DNA of 64,000 nt from Lycocorax pyrrhopterus obiensis. Its lineage: Eukaryota; Chordata; Aves; Passeriformes; Paradisaeidae. Every line of letters starts with the position of its first letter. The first letter of the stretch is position 1. Of the stretch, positions 26,001 through 35,562 are shown piece by piece. The stretch lies in contig JACSVZ010000002.1 in assembly GCA_014706295.1 (NCBI GenBank), positions 56,275,660 through 56,339,659 of the forward strand, written 5' to 3'. The notes beneath the pieces were generated by a model that saw nothing but the letters and a program-made list of their open reading frames with translations, did no database searches and had not been told where the DNA came from. A program made the position numbers and the translations under genes.

Positions 26001-28787
26001 GTTTTTCCCTTTTTCACCAACATCCAATGAGGTCAAAATAGACAATTTCCAAGACCTGAAAACTCTCACAGCTTCTCACAGTTTCCTGCCCCAAGTCATC
26101 CTTCACATCTTCAAATGGATTGAATGAATACCGAAGTTTATTCAAAACAAGCGTGAAGCTGCCTCAAAGGGTTTTTTAATTGCTACTTATATGTTTGAGA
26201 GATGGAAGTGGGAGGGTTTTCACTTGTCTGTCTCTCATACACAAACCACATTATATTACACAGGCCAATACTGCCCCCTGTACCATGAAAATGTTACATT
26301 TCATATATACATTTAGCTCTTGTTAGAGTTAAGACAGAAATTATTATACATCATATAGTATCCCTTGTGGAGTTAGGAAACAAATATATAATGGAATATC
26401 TGTGTATATATATACAACTGAATTTTATCAATTTAAAAGTGTATGGGAGTAATTTATAAACCAGACCATGAATTTTTCCCCGTTATTTTCTTTTTAAAAT
26501 CTGCCCAGTTGCTGTACAAAGAGAAGATTCCCCAGTTGCCATTTTGCACTACCATTGCTCTTTGAGGCTAGGGAGCCCAAGTGCTATTCTTTGCTTTCCC
26601 CTACTCTGCTGCCTCCTGGGGGAGATAGGTAGCCACCTCCAATTGCTCCACTTGCCTTCGTTGGCAGATAGCCAAGTCAGGGTTATTTAAATAACCATCG
26701 CTGGCAGACTGCAGACCAAGTGACAAATAGTAGTTTCAGGACCTTATGCAGATTCCCTTCTACTCCAAAATCCCCAATGAAATTAACATTTCCTTTGTTT
26801 TTCTATGAATAACATGTATTGAACAGGAGTGGAAGTGGAAGCAGAAAGTAGAAGCAAAATACAAAACCACATTGCAAAATGCAAGACCATATTGCTCTGA
26901 AACCAGAGAGCCCAGAACATCATCATCAGAGAAATGCAGGTATCTACAATGTACAGGGACCTTTTACTGCAGTGATACACAAAATAGAAGACTATTATGT
27001 ACTCTCAGCAGTTTGCCAGACTGGGTCCCAGCAGTGTGTCAGAGCTCAGAGGAAAGTGAACAAAAAGCAACAGCTATTTATAACATTGGATCCTGGCTGA
27101 ATAACCTGGTCTCTTTTTTCCTGAATCCACTTCATGTGATCACACAAACATGGTAGATCTAGCACATTTGGAGTTCATGAAGGCCTCAATTTCAATTTTT
27201 TGGAAAAACAGGCAGTGAAACAGAGAGTTGCAATGCGAGCAGGGACATGATTAAAAGTAAAATGAGGATGCAGGGTAAATTAGCTTTCACAGTGCTCTTC
27301 ACTGCCACAGCTGACCTGTCTTTCCTACTTGTGCTTGCTCATGAAAACCCTAAGGAATCAGCTGCTTCAGCAGAGCAAAAGGAAGGCTAAAAAGGATTGC
27401 AATACTCCATTAGTTATCAGAGGTAAACACCAGGGAAAAAACCAACAGCAAATCTTACCTTTAAAGGAATAATTTGCCACAAGAGCAAAAGGAAATAAAC
27501 AGGCCCTGAGTACATCCTGAAAGATGGAAGATTTCTACCACAGCACTGAGCTTCTGGAAAAGTCTCCCAACTGGTACAGCACGAAAGAAAATTCTCACCT
27601 CACTTATTCGGAGATGAAGGTTCCCCAAGATAGACAGGGGATATATGCAACACAGCAGGCTAGACCCAGCAACCTGTGCCAAGACTTGTGCTCTGAAGAT
27701 GTTAATACCTCTGCAGAGAGAGGTCTTGGATGGACACCCACAGGGGACGACAATCAGCTTAGGGCAACACACTCTTCAGAAAGGGAAAAAAAGGTAACAG
27801 GCGTTTCTCCTCTGGGAGGAGAGGAAATAAATTAGTATATAGTTACTTAGTACAAATGACTCCACAGAAGGTGTTGCTTCAAAGGCTTAGAAGGTGTTCC
27901 TCAGAGACCACTCTTCTCAGCTCCAGTGAGAGCTCCAATGAGCTGCCTTGAACACCTTAAGGGCTTTTGAACTTCCTCCCCTCTCATAAATTCTCTTCTG
28001 CTGGAAAGAGGAAAGGCCTGCCCTCAAAACCTGAATTACCTTTTCCCTTTGATAAAAACAAGACTTTTGTGAGCCTGCAGGTAGTTTAAGCACTTTACTG
28101 TAATGGCATGTTCCCCATCCTCTTTTGCTGTAACTACTCTTTCTGCAATTATTGATTCTTACATTGCTTAAAGCCAGTAACATTTATAATAAATATAAAA
28201 ATTACAGAAAAATGTCATAGCAAGAAAACACATGGATGGATGTAACTGAGCAGACTCCAGACACTTTCCAAATCACGAGGTTGGTCACACCACGGAAACA
28301 GTATTGCAGAACAGTTTGAGGAAGGTTTGAAGTCGTCCTCTTCCGTAGGCAAGTAACTGGCATCCATACTTCAGGATGCACAGGACATAAGATCCAAAGG
28401 CAGCTCATACCCTCCATCCTGCTACTGTGAAACTAAATCCTCCTTGTCTTCTGGAAGAGTGGATGGTGTCTCCCTTGACCAGAATGTTTCACAGGCATGT
28501 GCCCATTCAGACATAACGTGCTAAGGGGGTTGATTGCCTCTGTACTTCAGAGAAATTACATCGGCTTTGTACTGCTCTTCCCTCTTTTCATTATCATGTT
28601 AGACAGAAAAATATCCTAAAACAGACCAACTAACATATTGCAAAGAACATGAATACCTATGAAACTCTGGACACTGCCTATTACAAATACAGGAAAGATA
28701 AATAGCTTTGTTAATAGCAAGAGATTTACAGTCTCTATAGCCTTTTGTTTACCACCCTCTCAGTGCTACAGGTCCACATTCTGAAAG
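23060..28787. other. Non-coding spacer upstream of the provirus
   Basis: No gene or clear transposon was found. Minor features are A-runs near 25302 and 25340 and a TA-rich microsatellite (TGTGTATATATATAC) near 26400. Open frames of about 60-105 codons exist on both strands without recognisable domains. GAAACC at 28788-28793 is the left target-site duplication of the provirus. Confidence 0.5.
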
Positions 28788-28793
28788 GAAACC

Positions 28794-29362
28794 TATAAAA
28801 ATTAAGAAGGTTGTGGGGGTTATAGGGCAGTCAGAGATAGCTGCTGTGTACCCCAAATTGTCTCTAGAGAGGGACAATTCAGGTGCAGACTAGGCCACTA
28901 GCAGGCCATCCTTTCTGCCCTGCACTGCTGAGGCGCTGATGGCATGCACCCCACACCTAAGCCGGATAGCTCAAATATTACCAGAGACAAGGAGCCAAGG
29001 AGGGCCCTCCGCTGGCCCGTGTTCCATGAACAGCTTTAATCATCCGAAGAGGTGAACAGGCGAAGAGAACGAGGGACCCCCAGATCCCTCTTTACATAGT
29101 CTCATCTGAGGGTATGGGGGCGGTACAGAGGCAGGGCCAGGGAAGGGAGCCAATGCGCAGGGGGAAGGGGCAGGGCAGGGGACCAGGTAAGGGAGCAGCC
29201 ACAAAGGCTGCTGGGAGAAGTAGTTTTCCTTATACAGAGTCTGGGGGGTAAGGTTACATTCCAACTGCAAGGACTTGTGGGAGAGGCTTTTCCTTTCCAG
29301 AGATAAAAGGTATTTTTCAAATGCCTGAGTTTTTCCACCAGCTGGCCTCAGTGACCCCATCT
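28794..29362 (-). repeat. 3' LTR of the provirus
   Basis: About 569 bp, a near-identical copy of 35563-36131. On the minus strand a TATA-like TATGTAAAG lies at 29090-29098 and an ATTAAA polyadenylation signal at 29035-29040. The U3 side meets the polypurine tract at about 29360. Its first bases read AGATGGGGTCACTG where the other LTR reads TGTTGGGGTCACTG, so the canonical TGT start is altered in this copy. The far end reads ...TTTTTATA next to the GAAACC flank, not the usual CA, which leaves the exact terminus uncertain by a base or two. Confidence 0.93.
29035..29040 (-). terminator. Polyadenylation signal ATTAAA in the 3' LTR
   Basis: Minus-strand ATTAAA follows the TATA-like element by about 50 nt, at the expected place near the end of R. 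It would set the 3' end of the proviral RNA. The common ATTAAA variant is used rather than AATAAA; the same hexamer is at 35804-35809 in the 5' LTR. Confidence 0.55.
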
Positions 29363-29371
29363 TCCCCTTCT
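29360..29371 (-). other. Polypurine tract (plus-strand primer)
   Basis: Minus-strand AGAAGGGGAAGA sits directly before the start of the 3' LTR, exactly where reverse transcription needs its plus-strand primer. Between it and the pol stop at 29522 there are only about 150 bp, including an A-rich run (29478-29494 on the plus strand seen as T then A). No env sequence fits in this gap. Confidence 0.85.
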
Positions 29372-29521
29372 GTATTCAAAGGAAAAGCCTTTCCTATTTT
29401 CCTTAACACACGGGTAAGGGGGTTGTGGGGTAGGGAAACACAAGAGGATAACATATAAGGGAACTTGGGGTTTCAGTTTTTTTTTTTTTAAAAACAGCCT
29501 GGCGGTAGCACGATTGAATGT

Positions 29522-31221
29522 TCATGTGTCCAGAATTTTGCGCCGTCGTCTTCTCCAGGCGGCACTCGTTTCTTTGTCCGGGGTCTCCTTGTTGCCAACT
29601 GGGGTGTAGTCTGTTGTTTCCTCAGGGGCTGTCACTGATGGTCCAAGGTATGGCTTTACATTCTTTCCAGGTATCCATCTGGATCCTGAAGGTGTGGAAA
29701 CACAAGCGTATCCCCTCCCCCATACAATTAGCGGAAAAGGGCCTAATATCTGATGACTTTCTGGATCTTTGATCAACACTGGTGGTTGTTCTTTCAATTT
29801 GGCTTGGGTCAAATTAGTGAAATGCCGAAATACTGGGGGAGTATGCTCTGAGAACGAATTATTCAAAAAATTTATTGTGAACAGGGCCTTACAGAGTCTC
29901 ACAACGGGAGAATTGATCTCTGCTCCTCCTTTCTGTTGGTCCAGGACTCTTTTAATAGTTTGATGAGTTCTTTCAACTATAGATTGACCTGTGGGGGAGT
30001 GGGGAATGCCTGTGGTATGCTGGATACCCCACAATCTAAAGAATTCCTTGAGTTTGTTAGACACATAAGCTGGACCATTATTAGTTTTTATTTCTGCAGG
30101 GACACCCAGAGTGGAAAAGGCAAGGAGAAAATGTTTCATAACATCCTTTGCCTTTTCTCCAGCATGAGCTGATGCGAAAACAGCTCCAGAAAATATATCT
30201 ACGGAGACATGTACATATTTTAATCTTCCAAATTGTGGAACATGGGTTACATCTGTTTGCCAGATTTCACAGCTACTTAGATCCCGGGGATTAACCCCGG
30301 AACCTAGCGATGGCACCTGGTAGCTTTGGCAGCTGGGACAGGTTGCCACAATTGCCCTTGCCTGTTCTTTAGGCAGTTTAAACATTCTCATAAGGGCTGG
30401 AGCGTTCTGATGGTAAAACTGATGGCTGAGTTTCGCTTGAGCAAACGTGTCTGGTACGTTGGGGACTCGTACCAGCATTGCAAGGGCGTCCGCCCTCCGA
30501 TTCCCTTCGGCAACAGGACCACGGAGATCGGTGTGTGACCTCACGTGCATTACATGGAAGGGATGCTTACGGTGGGAAAGCAGAAAAACAAGCTCCGAAA
30601 GCCACTTATACAATTTTGGGTTAGACACTTCTTTTAACAAGGAGTGCTCTGCTCTAGCAATTACTCCAGCTACATAAGCTGAATCTGTCACCAGATCAAC
30701 AGGTTCCTCAAACCTCTTGAAAGCTCTAACTACTGCTGCCAATTCTGTGATTTGCAGGGAGCTATCCACCACCTGGACATCAGACTCCCACTTCTGCGTA
30801 CAGGGGTCCTTCCACGTCATCACAGATTTGTGCGAACCCCCCGAACCATCCGTAAAGACCGTTAGAGATTTGAGAGGGGTTCGGCTTTGAAGTTCCTTTG
30901 GTGCCAATTGAAATGCTGAATTGAACAATTTATGTTTTGGATTGTGAATTGAGATCTTGCCTGAGAAGCTGTCTAGGGCAAACTGGAGGTGCTCATTTGT
31001 CTGGAGCAAGTGCTCCAAGACACCAGTTTTCAGTGGCAAATAAATACATGTGAATTCACACCCCGCAAGGGTACGGAGACGTGCTCTGACTTTCATAATT
31101 AGCTGTGCCATCAACTCTTGTGGTGTGGTGATAGTTTTGCATGGCTGATGCGGCAAGAAGACCCACTCTAATATAAGAAGAGAGTCTTTTTGCTTATCAT
31201 CCCACTCAGCCCATGCAACTT
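29522..31221 (-). pseudogene. pol: pol, second part: RNase H and integrase, open for about 544 codons but catalytically altered
   Basis: An uninterrupted frame (Met at 31156, stop at 29522) holds RNase H and integrase. RNase H carries its acidic set: Asp103 (FTDGSGG), Glu138, Asp158 (VTDSAYV), with His208 and Asp223 further on. Integrase has the zinc-binding HHCC (His245, His249, Cys273, Cys276), catalytic Asp302 (WQTDVTH) and Glu395 (IVERTH). The second catalytic position, residue 359 in KTNNGPAY (codon 30080-30082), is Asn where family members have Asp; spacing to Glu395 is exactly 35 residues. This change should abolish strand transfer. The C-terminal domain (WGRGYACV, WIPGKNVKPYLG) and a basic tail (RRRRRK) are intact. 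The frame is shifted relative to RT, so no full Pol could be made. Confidence 0.93.
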
Positions 31222-32226
31222 GGGGGACTTACCCAAGATGATGAAACTAAAGGGCAGTTCAGGGCAGGTCCTATGGGCCTGGCGAGAAGACAGGGCAAGC
31301 TGTACCTTTTCAATGGATTCTCGGGCTTCGTCTGTGATGGCTCGAGGGGAGTCCAGGTCCTCGCAGCCTTTCAGGAGGTTGAACAGGGGAGCCAGCTCCT
31401 CTGTTGTAAGTCCCAGCAGAGGACGAACGTAGTTGATAGAACCACAAAGCTGGTGCAGGTCCCTGAGAGACTGTGGGTTGTCATTGATGGCAAGCTGCTG
31501 GGGCACGATGGTTCGTTCACTGATACAAAGTCCCAGATAAGTCCAAGGACAGGTACGCTGGATCTTTTCCTGCTGTATTTCAAACCCTGCCTTTTCAATG
31601 GCCTGAACAGTTTTTTCTAGAGTCAAATCTAGATAACCATCATCTGGTGCACAGATTAATACATCATCCATATAGTGGAGGATAATGGACTTTGAGAACT
31701 CTTTGCGAACAGGAAACAGAACACGAGCAACATACCATTGACAGATTGTGGGCGAGTTCTTCATTCCCTGGGGAAGAACTCGCCAGTGATACCTGCGTAA
31801 TGGAGCTTGTCGGTTAATAGATGGAACAGAGAAAGCAAATCTGGGAGCATCACGAGGGTGCAGAGGTATATTGAAAAAGCAATCTTTGATGTCTAACACA
31901 GCAAGCTTCCACTCTCAGGGAAGCATAGAGGGCGAGGGTAACCCTGTTTGTAAGAGACCCATATCCTCTATAACATCATTAATATTTCTGAGGTCTTGGA
32001 GAAGCCTATACTTGTCATTGCCAGGTTTTTTTATTACAAAGACAGGAGAGTTCCAAGCGCTGTTAGTTGGGACAAGATGATCCATGGCAAACTGCTCTTC
32101 TACGAGAACTTCAAGAGCGCGTAATTTTTCTGTTGACTGGAGCCACTGTTCGGTCCAGATAGGCTTATCTGTCTTCCAAGTAAGACGAGGGACAGCGCTC
32201 TTTACAGTGGCCCCTGCTAAAAATCC
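31168..32226 (-). pseudogene. pol: pol, first part: reverse transcriptase, broken by a stop and a frameshift
   Basis: The RT fingers and palm begin after the pro-pol slip with WKTDKPIWTEQW and LLQDLRNIND. A TGA at 31915-31917 interrupts the frame at a CpG-type position, consistent with a C-to-T change of an Arg codon. The same frame reopens with MLDIKDCFFNIPLHP (first catalytic Asp), LPQGMKNSP, and the YMDD active site at 31663-31674, then thumb and connection. It copies the RNA genome into DNA in the particle. At 31222-31226 a run of five C (minus strand) is the likely place of a one-base length change: before it the RT frame ends at a TAG at 31168, after it the sensible reading is in another frame, which continues into RNase H. 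Confidence 0.92.
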
Positions 32227-32990
32227 TGCGGCTTTGGGATTTCTAGTCGGGCTCCCCACTGGGAGAGGAGGTCTCTGCCCCAGAGTGTAAATCCAGAATC
32301 AATTACAACGGGCCGGACTGTAGCCACATGACCATCAGGTCCTTCTATCACAATGTTGTTAGCACTCCTCATAGAAGTAGCTGAACCTCCTATCCCAGTG
32401 ATCCTCGCATTCATCGGTTTGATGCTCCAGTCTTTGGGCCATTCAGCCTGAGAAATGATAGTTACGTCAGCTCCTGTGTCTACCATACCCATCAAATAAG
32501 CAACAGCTTTCCCGTTACGCAGTTTACAATGCAACATGGGTTTGTCTCTACCCACAACTTCTGCCCACCATATGGACGGTGTTCTATGGCAGCGTGGGAA
32601 TTCCTGGGGGAGTAAGATAGCCTGTGCAATAGTTGTCCCTTTGCTCATGAACCAGGGAGGGTTATTACAGGAAATGGTAACAGTAATTTCACTGTTTGAG
32701 TCCACAGTCTGTACCTCGGAACAGATAAAAAGTTCAGGTGATCCATGCACAGGGTCTCCCCTGATCAGAATGTCTGTAGTGTTATCCAAAAATCCAATTT
32801 GTCCCACAGTTATTGTGTGTGGTGCATTGTCCTTGAAGAGAAAAGAAATCTCACTCACCAAGGCTTGATGAGTTCCTGTTCACTTACAGTTCTGAGACCT
32901 GTCTTGCAGGCTGGAAGCGTGGTGGGAAGAAGTTGCTTGATATTTCTTATCGTCGCGCGCCGAGGCTATTTCGCGCTCAAAAAATAGTTT
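32217..32990 (-). pseudogene. pro: pro of the provirus: aspartic protease with an N-terminal dUTPase-like remnant, broken
   Basis: The frame is entered by the -1 slip at 32987-32993 and runs to the TAG at 32217. The protease centre is MGMVDTGADVTII with DTGA at 32469-32480, a flap-like GIGGSA and a C-terminal LWGRDLLSQWG typical of the retroviral protease fold. It would cut the Gag and Gag-Pro-Pol precursors as a dimer. Before it, KGTTIAQAILLP resembles a late dUTPase motif, suggesting the betaretroviral dUTPase-protease arrangement, but earlier dUTPase motifs are not clear. A TGA at 32880-32882 interrupts the frame between the slip site and the main open stretch. No G-patch segment is visible before the stop. 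Confidence 0.88.
32220..32226 (-). promoter_or_regulatory. pro-pol -1 frameshift heptamer G_GAT_TTT
   Basis: In the protease frame the last codons are CAG GAT TTT followed directly by TAG (32217-32219). G_GAT_TTT is in slippery phase and is one base from the GGATTTA heptamer known at a betaretroviral pro-pol junction. A -1 slip here enters the frame of reverse transcriptase (GFLAG...). Its place one codon before the stop supports a real junction. Confidence 0.78.
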
Positions 32991-32993
32991 TTT
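32987..32993 (-). promoter_or_regulatory. gag-pro -1 frameshift heptamer A_AAA_AAC
   Basis: In the Gag frame the codons TCA AAA AAC contain the heptamer A_AAA_AAC in the correct phase, about 20 nt before the Gag stop at 32966. A -1 slip enters the frame that contains the protease. This is the same heptamer type known at betaretroviral gag-pro junctions. A GC-rich stretch (32952-32962, CGCGCGCC-type) lies downstream and could be part of a stimulatory structure; I did not model a pseudoknot. Confidence 0.85.
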
Positions 32994-33994
32994 GACGGTC
33001 TCTGATGGCACTTGCATTTGTGACAATCTGAGGGGACAGGCTCGGAATTCCTGTTACACACTTTAGGTTCAGGACAATCTTTAATCATGTGTCTAAAACT
33101 CCCACAATTATAACACCTTGGCTTTGCTCTTTGCATGTTATGTGAAACAGCCAGTGCTTCCACCACCCCTTTTGACACTGCCTGGGCTTTTGCAACCTCA
33201 GGAGATGTTAATTTCGTGCAGGCCTCTACCATTTGCTCAATTGTAGGAGCTGGGTCGAGTGGCAAAGCCCGAAGAACCTTTTTACAATTTTCATTGGCGT
33301 TCACCATGGCCAATACACGTAAGAGCTCCTTCTGGGCTTCCAAATTTTCAACCTGCTTTTCAATTGATTCCTTAAGTCTGTCAATGAACTTCATAAAGGG
33401 CTCATCGAATGCCTGCTTTATGGCGGAGAAATTATGAGAGGGGGTGGAGCCACAAGGTGTTAGCAGCAAAGCTTTTTCAGCTGACCTTTTAATATCATCC
33501 AGAATCAACTCAGAAAGTACTCTGATTTGATCCTGAGGTTTCATGAAGTCACCCTGGCCGCAAAGCTGGTCAAATGTTAAATTTGCTCTATTTGGATCTC
33601 TCTGATAACTTTAGAGAAGGTCCTGTAATAATTTTTTCCAAGATCTTTCCCAAAGCATGTACTCTGATGGAGACAGAAGACATGACATTATATTTTTTAT
33701 ATCATGAGGAATTAATGTTTGCGGCAAACGTAGCTTGAATTAGGTTTTTGAAATAAGGGGAATTGCGCCCAAAATCTTTTCCAGCCTTACACAAGTCTCT
33801 CAGCTGTTCAAATGACAATGGATCCCATCTAGGATTAGCCTCAGTTCTATCATAGCGAACTGGAGCTGCTCTGACTTCAATTCTGTTTGCAAGTTCCCAT
33901 TCACCTCCTGCTACAACCTTTTTCTTTACTGCTTCCCAGTGATCCTCAGTGTCTGAGAGGTCACTGTCTTTGTCTGAGAAGCATGGAGAGTTAT

Positions 33995-34790
33995 CCCGGT
34001 GCGAAAAACGGCGGGCCACGCAGCTCCGGGACCGCGGCTCGGCGGGGGCCGGGCCGACTCCCGCCGGGCCGGCGGCGCCGGCATTCCCGGGCTCGAGGGC
34101 TTTGCAGCTGGCGTGGGGGGGGTGAGGCAAAGGTGGCAACAGGCATTGGCTGACTCGGGGAAGAGCTGCCAGAGAAGGGGGCGTGGGTTTGAGCAGGATC
34201 CGCAGCTGGGACGGGGGCGGCCGGCGCAGAGACACACGTGGTCGCGGGGGATGGGGACAGAGCCGGGGGGGGAGGGTTGTGACAGCCCGGACACACGCGG
34301 CCGCGGGGCACGGGGGAGGGGGCCAGGGCTGGGGGGGGAGGGACCGGAACGGGGATGCACACAGCCGCGGGGGAGGGGGTTGGGGCAGGAGGGACCGATA
34401 CAGGGACCTGCGTCGCCGCGGGGGTTGTGGTCGCAGCTGCGGGGGAGGGGGCCGCCGCAGGGGCCCCCACCCCCGTGGGGGAAGGGGTCAGGACCGGAAG
34501 GGGAGGCTCGGTGGCCGGGGGCAGAGGCACCGCGGGTACACGCGGCGCCGTGGTTTGTGGGGGAAGGGGGGCCGACGGAGGAACAGCGACCGACACAGGG
34601 GGAGGGGTTAGGGAGGGGACAGGACTGCTCGGCAGCGCGGGGGAATTTAAGATGGACGAAAACATGCCTGAGGGTAACATGTGCGTTTCAGTATTTTTGC
34701 TTCTTTCTAGGGTGGATTCTACAGGGATATAGGGGGTGGGAAAGAGGGTAGAGGATTTCTTCGAGTAGGGTTGATCAGGCCTGACCTGAA
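33995..34790 (-). repeat. GC-rich low-complexity tract encoding the Gag proline-rich spacer
   Basis: The plus strand is a dense G/C sequence with many GGGG runs and repeated CGCGGGGG-type units; the minus strand reads as repeating Pro, Ala, Ser, Thr and Val (short units such as PSPAA, VPPP). Composition is far from the AT-rich surroundings and from the rest of the provirus. It lies between matrix and capsid, where other betaretroviruses have one or more short phosphoprotein segments, but is much longer (about 250 residues). Its repeat nature favours slippage, and one of the gag frame changes lies inside it. Confidence 0.8.
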
Positions 34791-35540
34791 GAAAGTCTAG
34801 GGGAGGCCCAGAAAGATGAAGGGGCTGGTGGCTCCCTTGCACCCAGAGGTGATTCTGTCTTTCTGGGGTTCCCCAGAGGTCTGGGGGTCGGGGGACAAAG
34901 GGAGAGGGAAGGAAGAAAGGGGCACCATCACCAAAGAGACCCGAATTCCCCGGCCTTACTGTTTCAGTCTCTGTATTTTTAACAGATTGATAAATAGCAA
35001 CTAACAAAGGGAAAAAAACTGGACAACAGAAGTGTCCCATTTTTCTGAGAAGCGAGAGCTTCTCCCCAACCTTATTCCATAAATTTAGAGACTGAACAGA
35101 AGCTATAGACACACCCAGAAAATGTTTAAACAACCACCGGACAAAACTTTTCAGGTTTCTCTTAGGGGATTTTCCCATCTTAAGATAAAACTTAATTAGG
35201 GTATTAACCTCCTTATGGGAATTATGGGAGAGAGATTGCTTTCCACCCATGAGTTCCCAACAAGCTCTTCCCAGCACAGAGAGGAAAAAAAAATAAAAGA
35301 AAAGAATATAAAAGGGGACCCAAACGAAGTAATACTCACTCAATCCAATACTCGCGGGTCAAATAAAACTCAAAGTGCTGGTCCTCTGGCGTCTGGCTGG
35401 CCCTCCTACCTCTGAGGGTTCCCAGCCACCCTTCGAAGCAAACTTAATAAAATTTAAATCTGCTAGTCTGGGAGCAGCAGCTCCGAAGACGGCTCCTCCT
35501 GGGCCAAAGCCTGAGGGACGTTCGCAGGAACTCTTTAGCA

Positions 35541-35560
35541 GAGTCCTGTTCGGATAGCAA
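35541..35560 (-). other. Primer-binding site, Lys-tRNA type (degenerate)
   Basis: Two bases inside the 5' LTR edge, the minus strand reads TTGCTATCCGAACAGGACTC. The core CCGAACAGG and its position match the primer-binding site used with tRNA-Lys in many betaretroviruses and lentiviruses. Several mismatches, including the second base, show mutation or a variant primer. The 290-bp untranslated leader follows until the gag start at 35250. Confidence 0.65.
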
Positions 35561-35562
35561 CT

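Larger units (their letters stand above)
32966..35250 (-). pseudogene. gag: gag of the provirus (matrix, proline-rich spacer, capsid, nucleocapsid), broken
   Basis: I chose the start at 35250 because MGGKQS there gives the Gly-2 needed for myristoylation and follows the leader; an in-frame Met lies upstream at 35343. Order: a basic matrix-like part (35250-34950), a long Pro/Ala/Ser-rich spacer (about 34790-34000), capsid with a major homology region at about 33424-33365 (EPFMKFIDRL), and nucleocapsid with one CCHC knuckle (CYNCGSFRHMIKDC, 33115-33074) and a damaged second one (CHKCKCH). Gag forms the particle. Lesions: a change of frame inside the spacer (between about 34200 and 34000; the first frame stops at 33991), a second change near 33715, and an in-frame TAA at 33611-33613. 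The major homology region has Ala-Phe where Gly is usual. Class assignment is from domain order and motifs. Confidence 0.9.

Noticed and set aside
29376..29521. A possible env remnant between pol and the 3' LTR.
   Set aside because: Only about 150 bp are present, low-complexity in part, with no envelope signature.
33999..34751. A 250-codon plus-strand frame rich in Gly and Arg.
   Set aside because: It is the antisense of the GC-rich Gag proline tract, which lacks stops because of composition.
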